This document shows positions 63,972 through 64,000 of a DNA stretch of 64,000 bases, piece by piece. The notes beneath the pieces were generated by a model. The model saw nothing but the letters and a program-made list of their open reading frames with translations, was not told the origin of the DNA and made no database searches. This stretch comes from Deferribacter desulfuricans SSM1 (GTDB lineage Bacteria; Chrysiogenota; Deferribacteres; Deferribacterales; Deferribacteraceae), in contig NC_013939.1 in assembly GCF_000010985.1 (NCBI RefSeq), forward strand, positions 2,075,501 to 2,139,500. Direction: 5' to 3'. Both the position numbers and the translations under genes were made by a program. Numbering within the stretch: the stretch's first letter is position 1; the number at the start of each line of letters is the position of its first letter.

Positions 63972-64000
63972 AAATGAGGGTGTTGCTCAATAAGAGTTGC
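63972..64000. repeat. MITE-like dispersed repeat, copy 3 (cut by the window edge, reverse orientation)
   Basis: The last 29 bases (AAATGAGGGTGTTGCTCAAT...) match the reverse complement of the right terminus of the element at 27530 with few changes. Only the end is visible. Confidence 0.55.

Noticed and set aside
1-64000. CRISPR arrays, rRNA genes, phage structural genes and intact transposases
   Set aside because: I looked for regularly spaced repeats, rRNA-like GC-rich blocks and DDE or Rep-type proteins on both strands and saw none.

Overview
The window looks like chromosome of an AT-rich, anaerobic, nitrate-respiring bacterium that makes cobalamin by the early-cobalt-insertion (anaerobic) route. 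Gene content and protein style suggest a Deferribacteraceae-like organism (Deferribacter/Calditerrivibrio type). That placement is an inference, made without any database search.

Layout. (1) 1-17815, minus strand: a tightly packed 22-gene cobalamin operon, from cbiA to cbiH, which runs off the left edge. It lies behind a single cobalamin riboswitch with a probable translational switch over the cbiA ribosome-binding site. It holds corrin-ring methyltransferases, a chelatase with a signal peptide, a BtuFCD-like ABC importer, the nucleotide-loop genes and a CbiR-like remodelling enzyme. No CbiT is visible. (2) 17859-19483, plus: a divergent two-gene ABC-2 exporter. (3) 19614-19909: a tyrosine-recombinase remnant running into a tRNA-Ala(GGC) gene. 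(4) 19950-25474, minus: a dipeptide/oligopeptide ABC importer, dppABCDF type. (5) proS, a palindromic repeat/MITE-like region, then a TRAP permease pair (dctQM) without its binding protein. (6) 29726-36525, minus: pepA, an unknown gene, an acyl-CoA synthetase, meaB, a small B12-binding mutase subunit and two crotonase-fold proteins. (7) 36775-39414, plus: a LysR regulator, mnmH (tRNA 2-selenouridine synthase) and rlpA. (8) 39637-41265, minus: an unknown lipoprotein.

(9) 41459-51816, minus: a nitrate-respiration block, narK-cytochrome c-narGHJI-narK-PAS, with a strong promoter and an array of TTTAC half-sites. Its downstream end carries a 282-bp internal copy of comM in the same orientation as the intact comM immediately upstream of the block. 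The two copies differ at 14 bases, yet the 94 encoded residues are identical. This suggests the fragment came from another functional comM, and that the nar block arrived or was rearranged by recombination. It is the most unusual structure in the window.

(10) 51955-63880, minus: a housekeeping run pheA-hisC-aroF-tyrA-aroA-cmk-ispH-rpsA-cax-sppA-comM, a variant of the known aromatic supraoperon, with a candidate leaderless promoter. A roughly 165-bp repeat family (MITE-like, termini with GAGG-TGTTGCACAAT) occurs at 27530, 39422 and again, cut off, at the right edge.

The parts connect. The B12 operon can supply the B12-dependent mutase module. The peptide importer and PepA suggest peptide use. 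Nitrate is the terminal acceptor served by the nar block.
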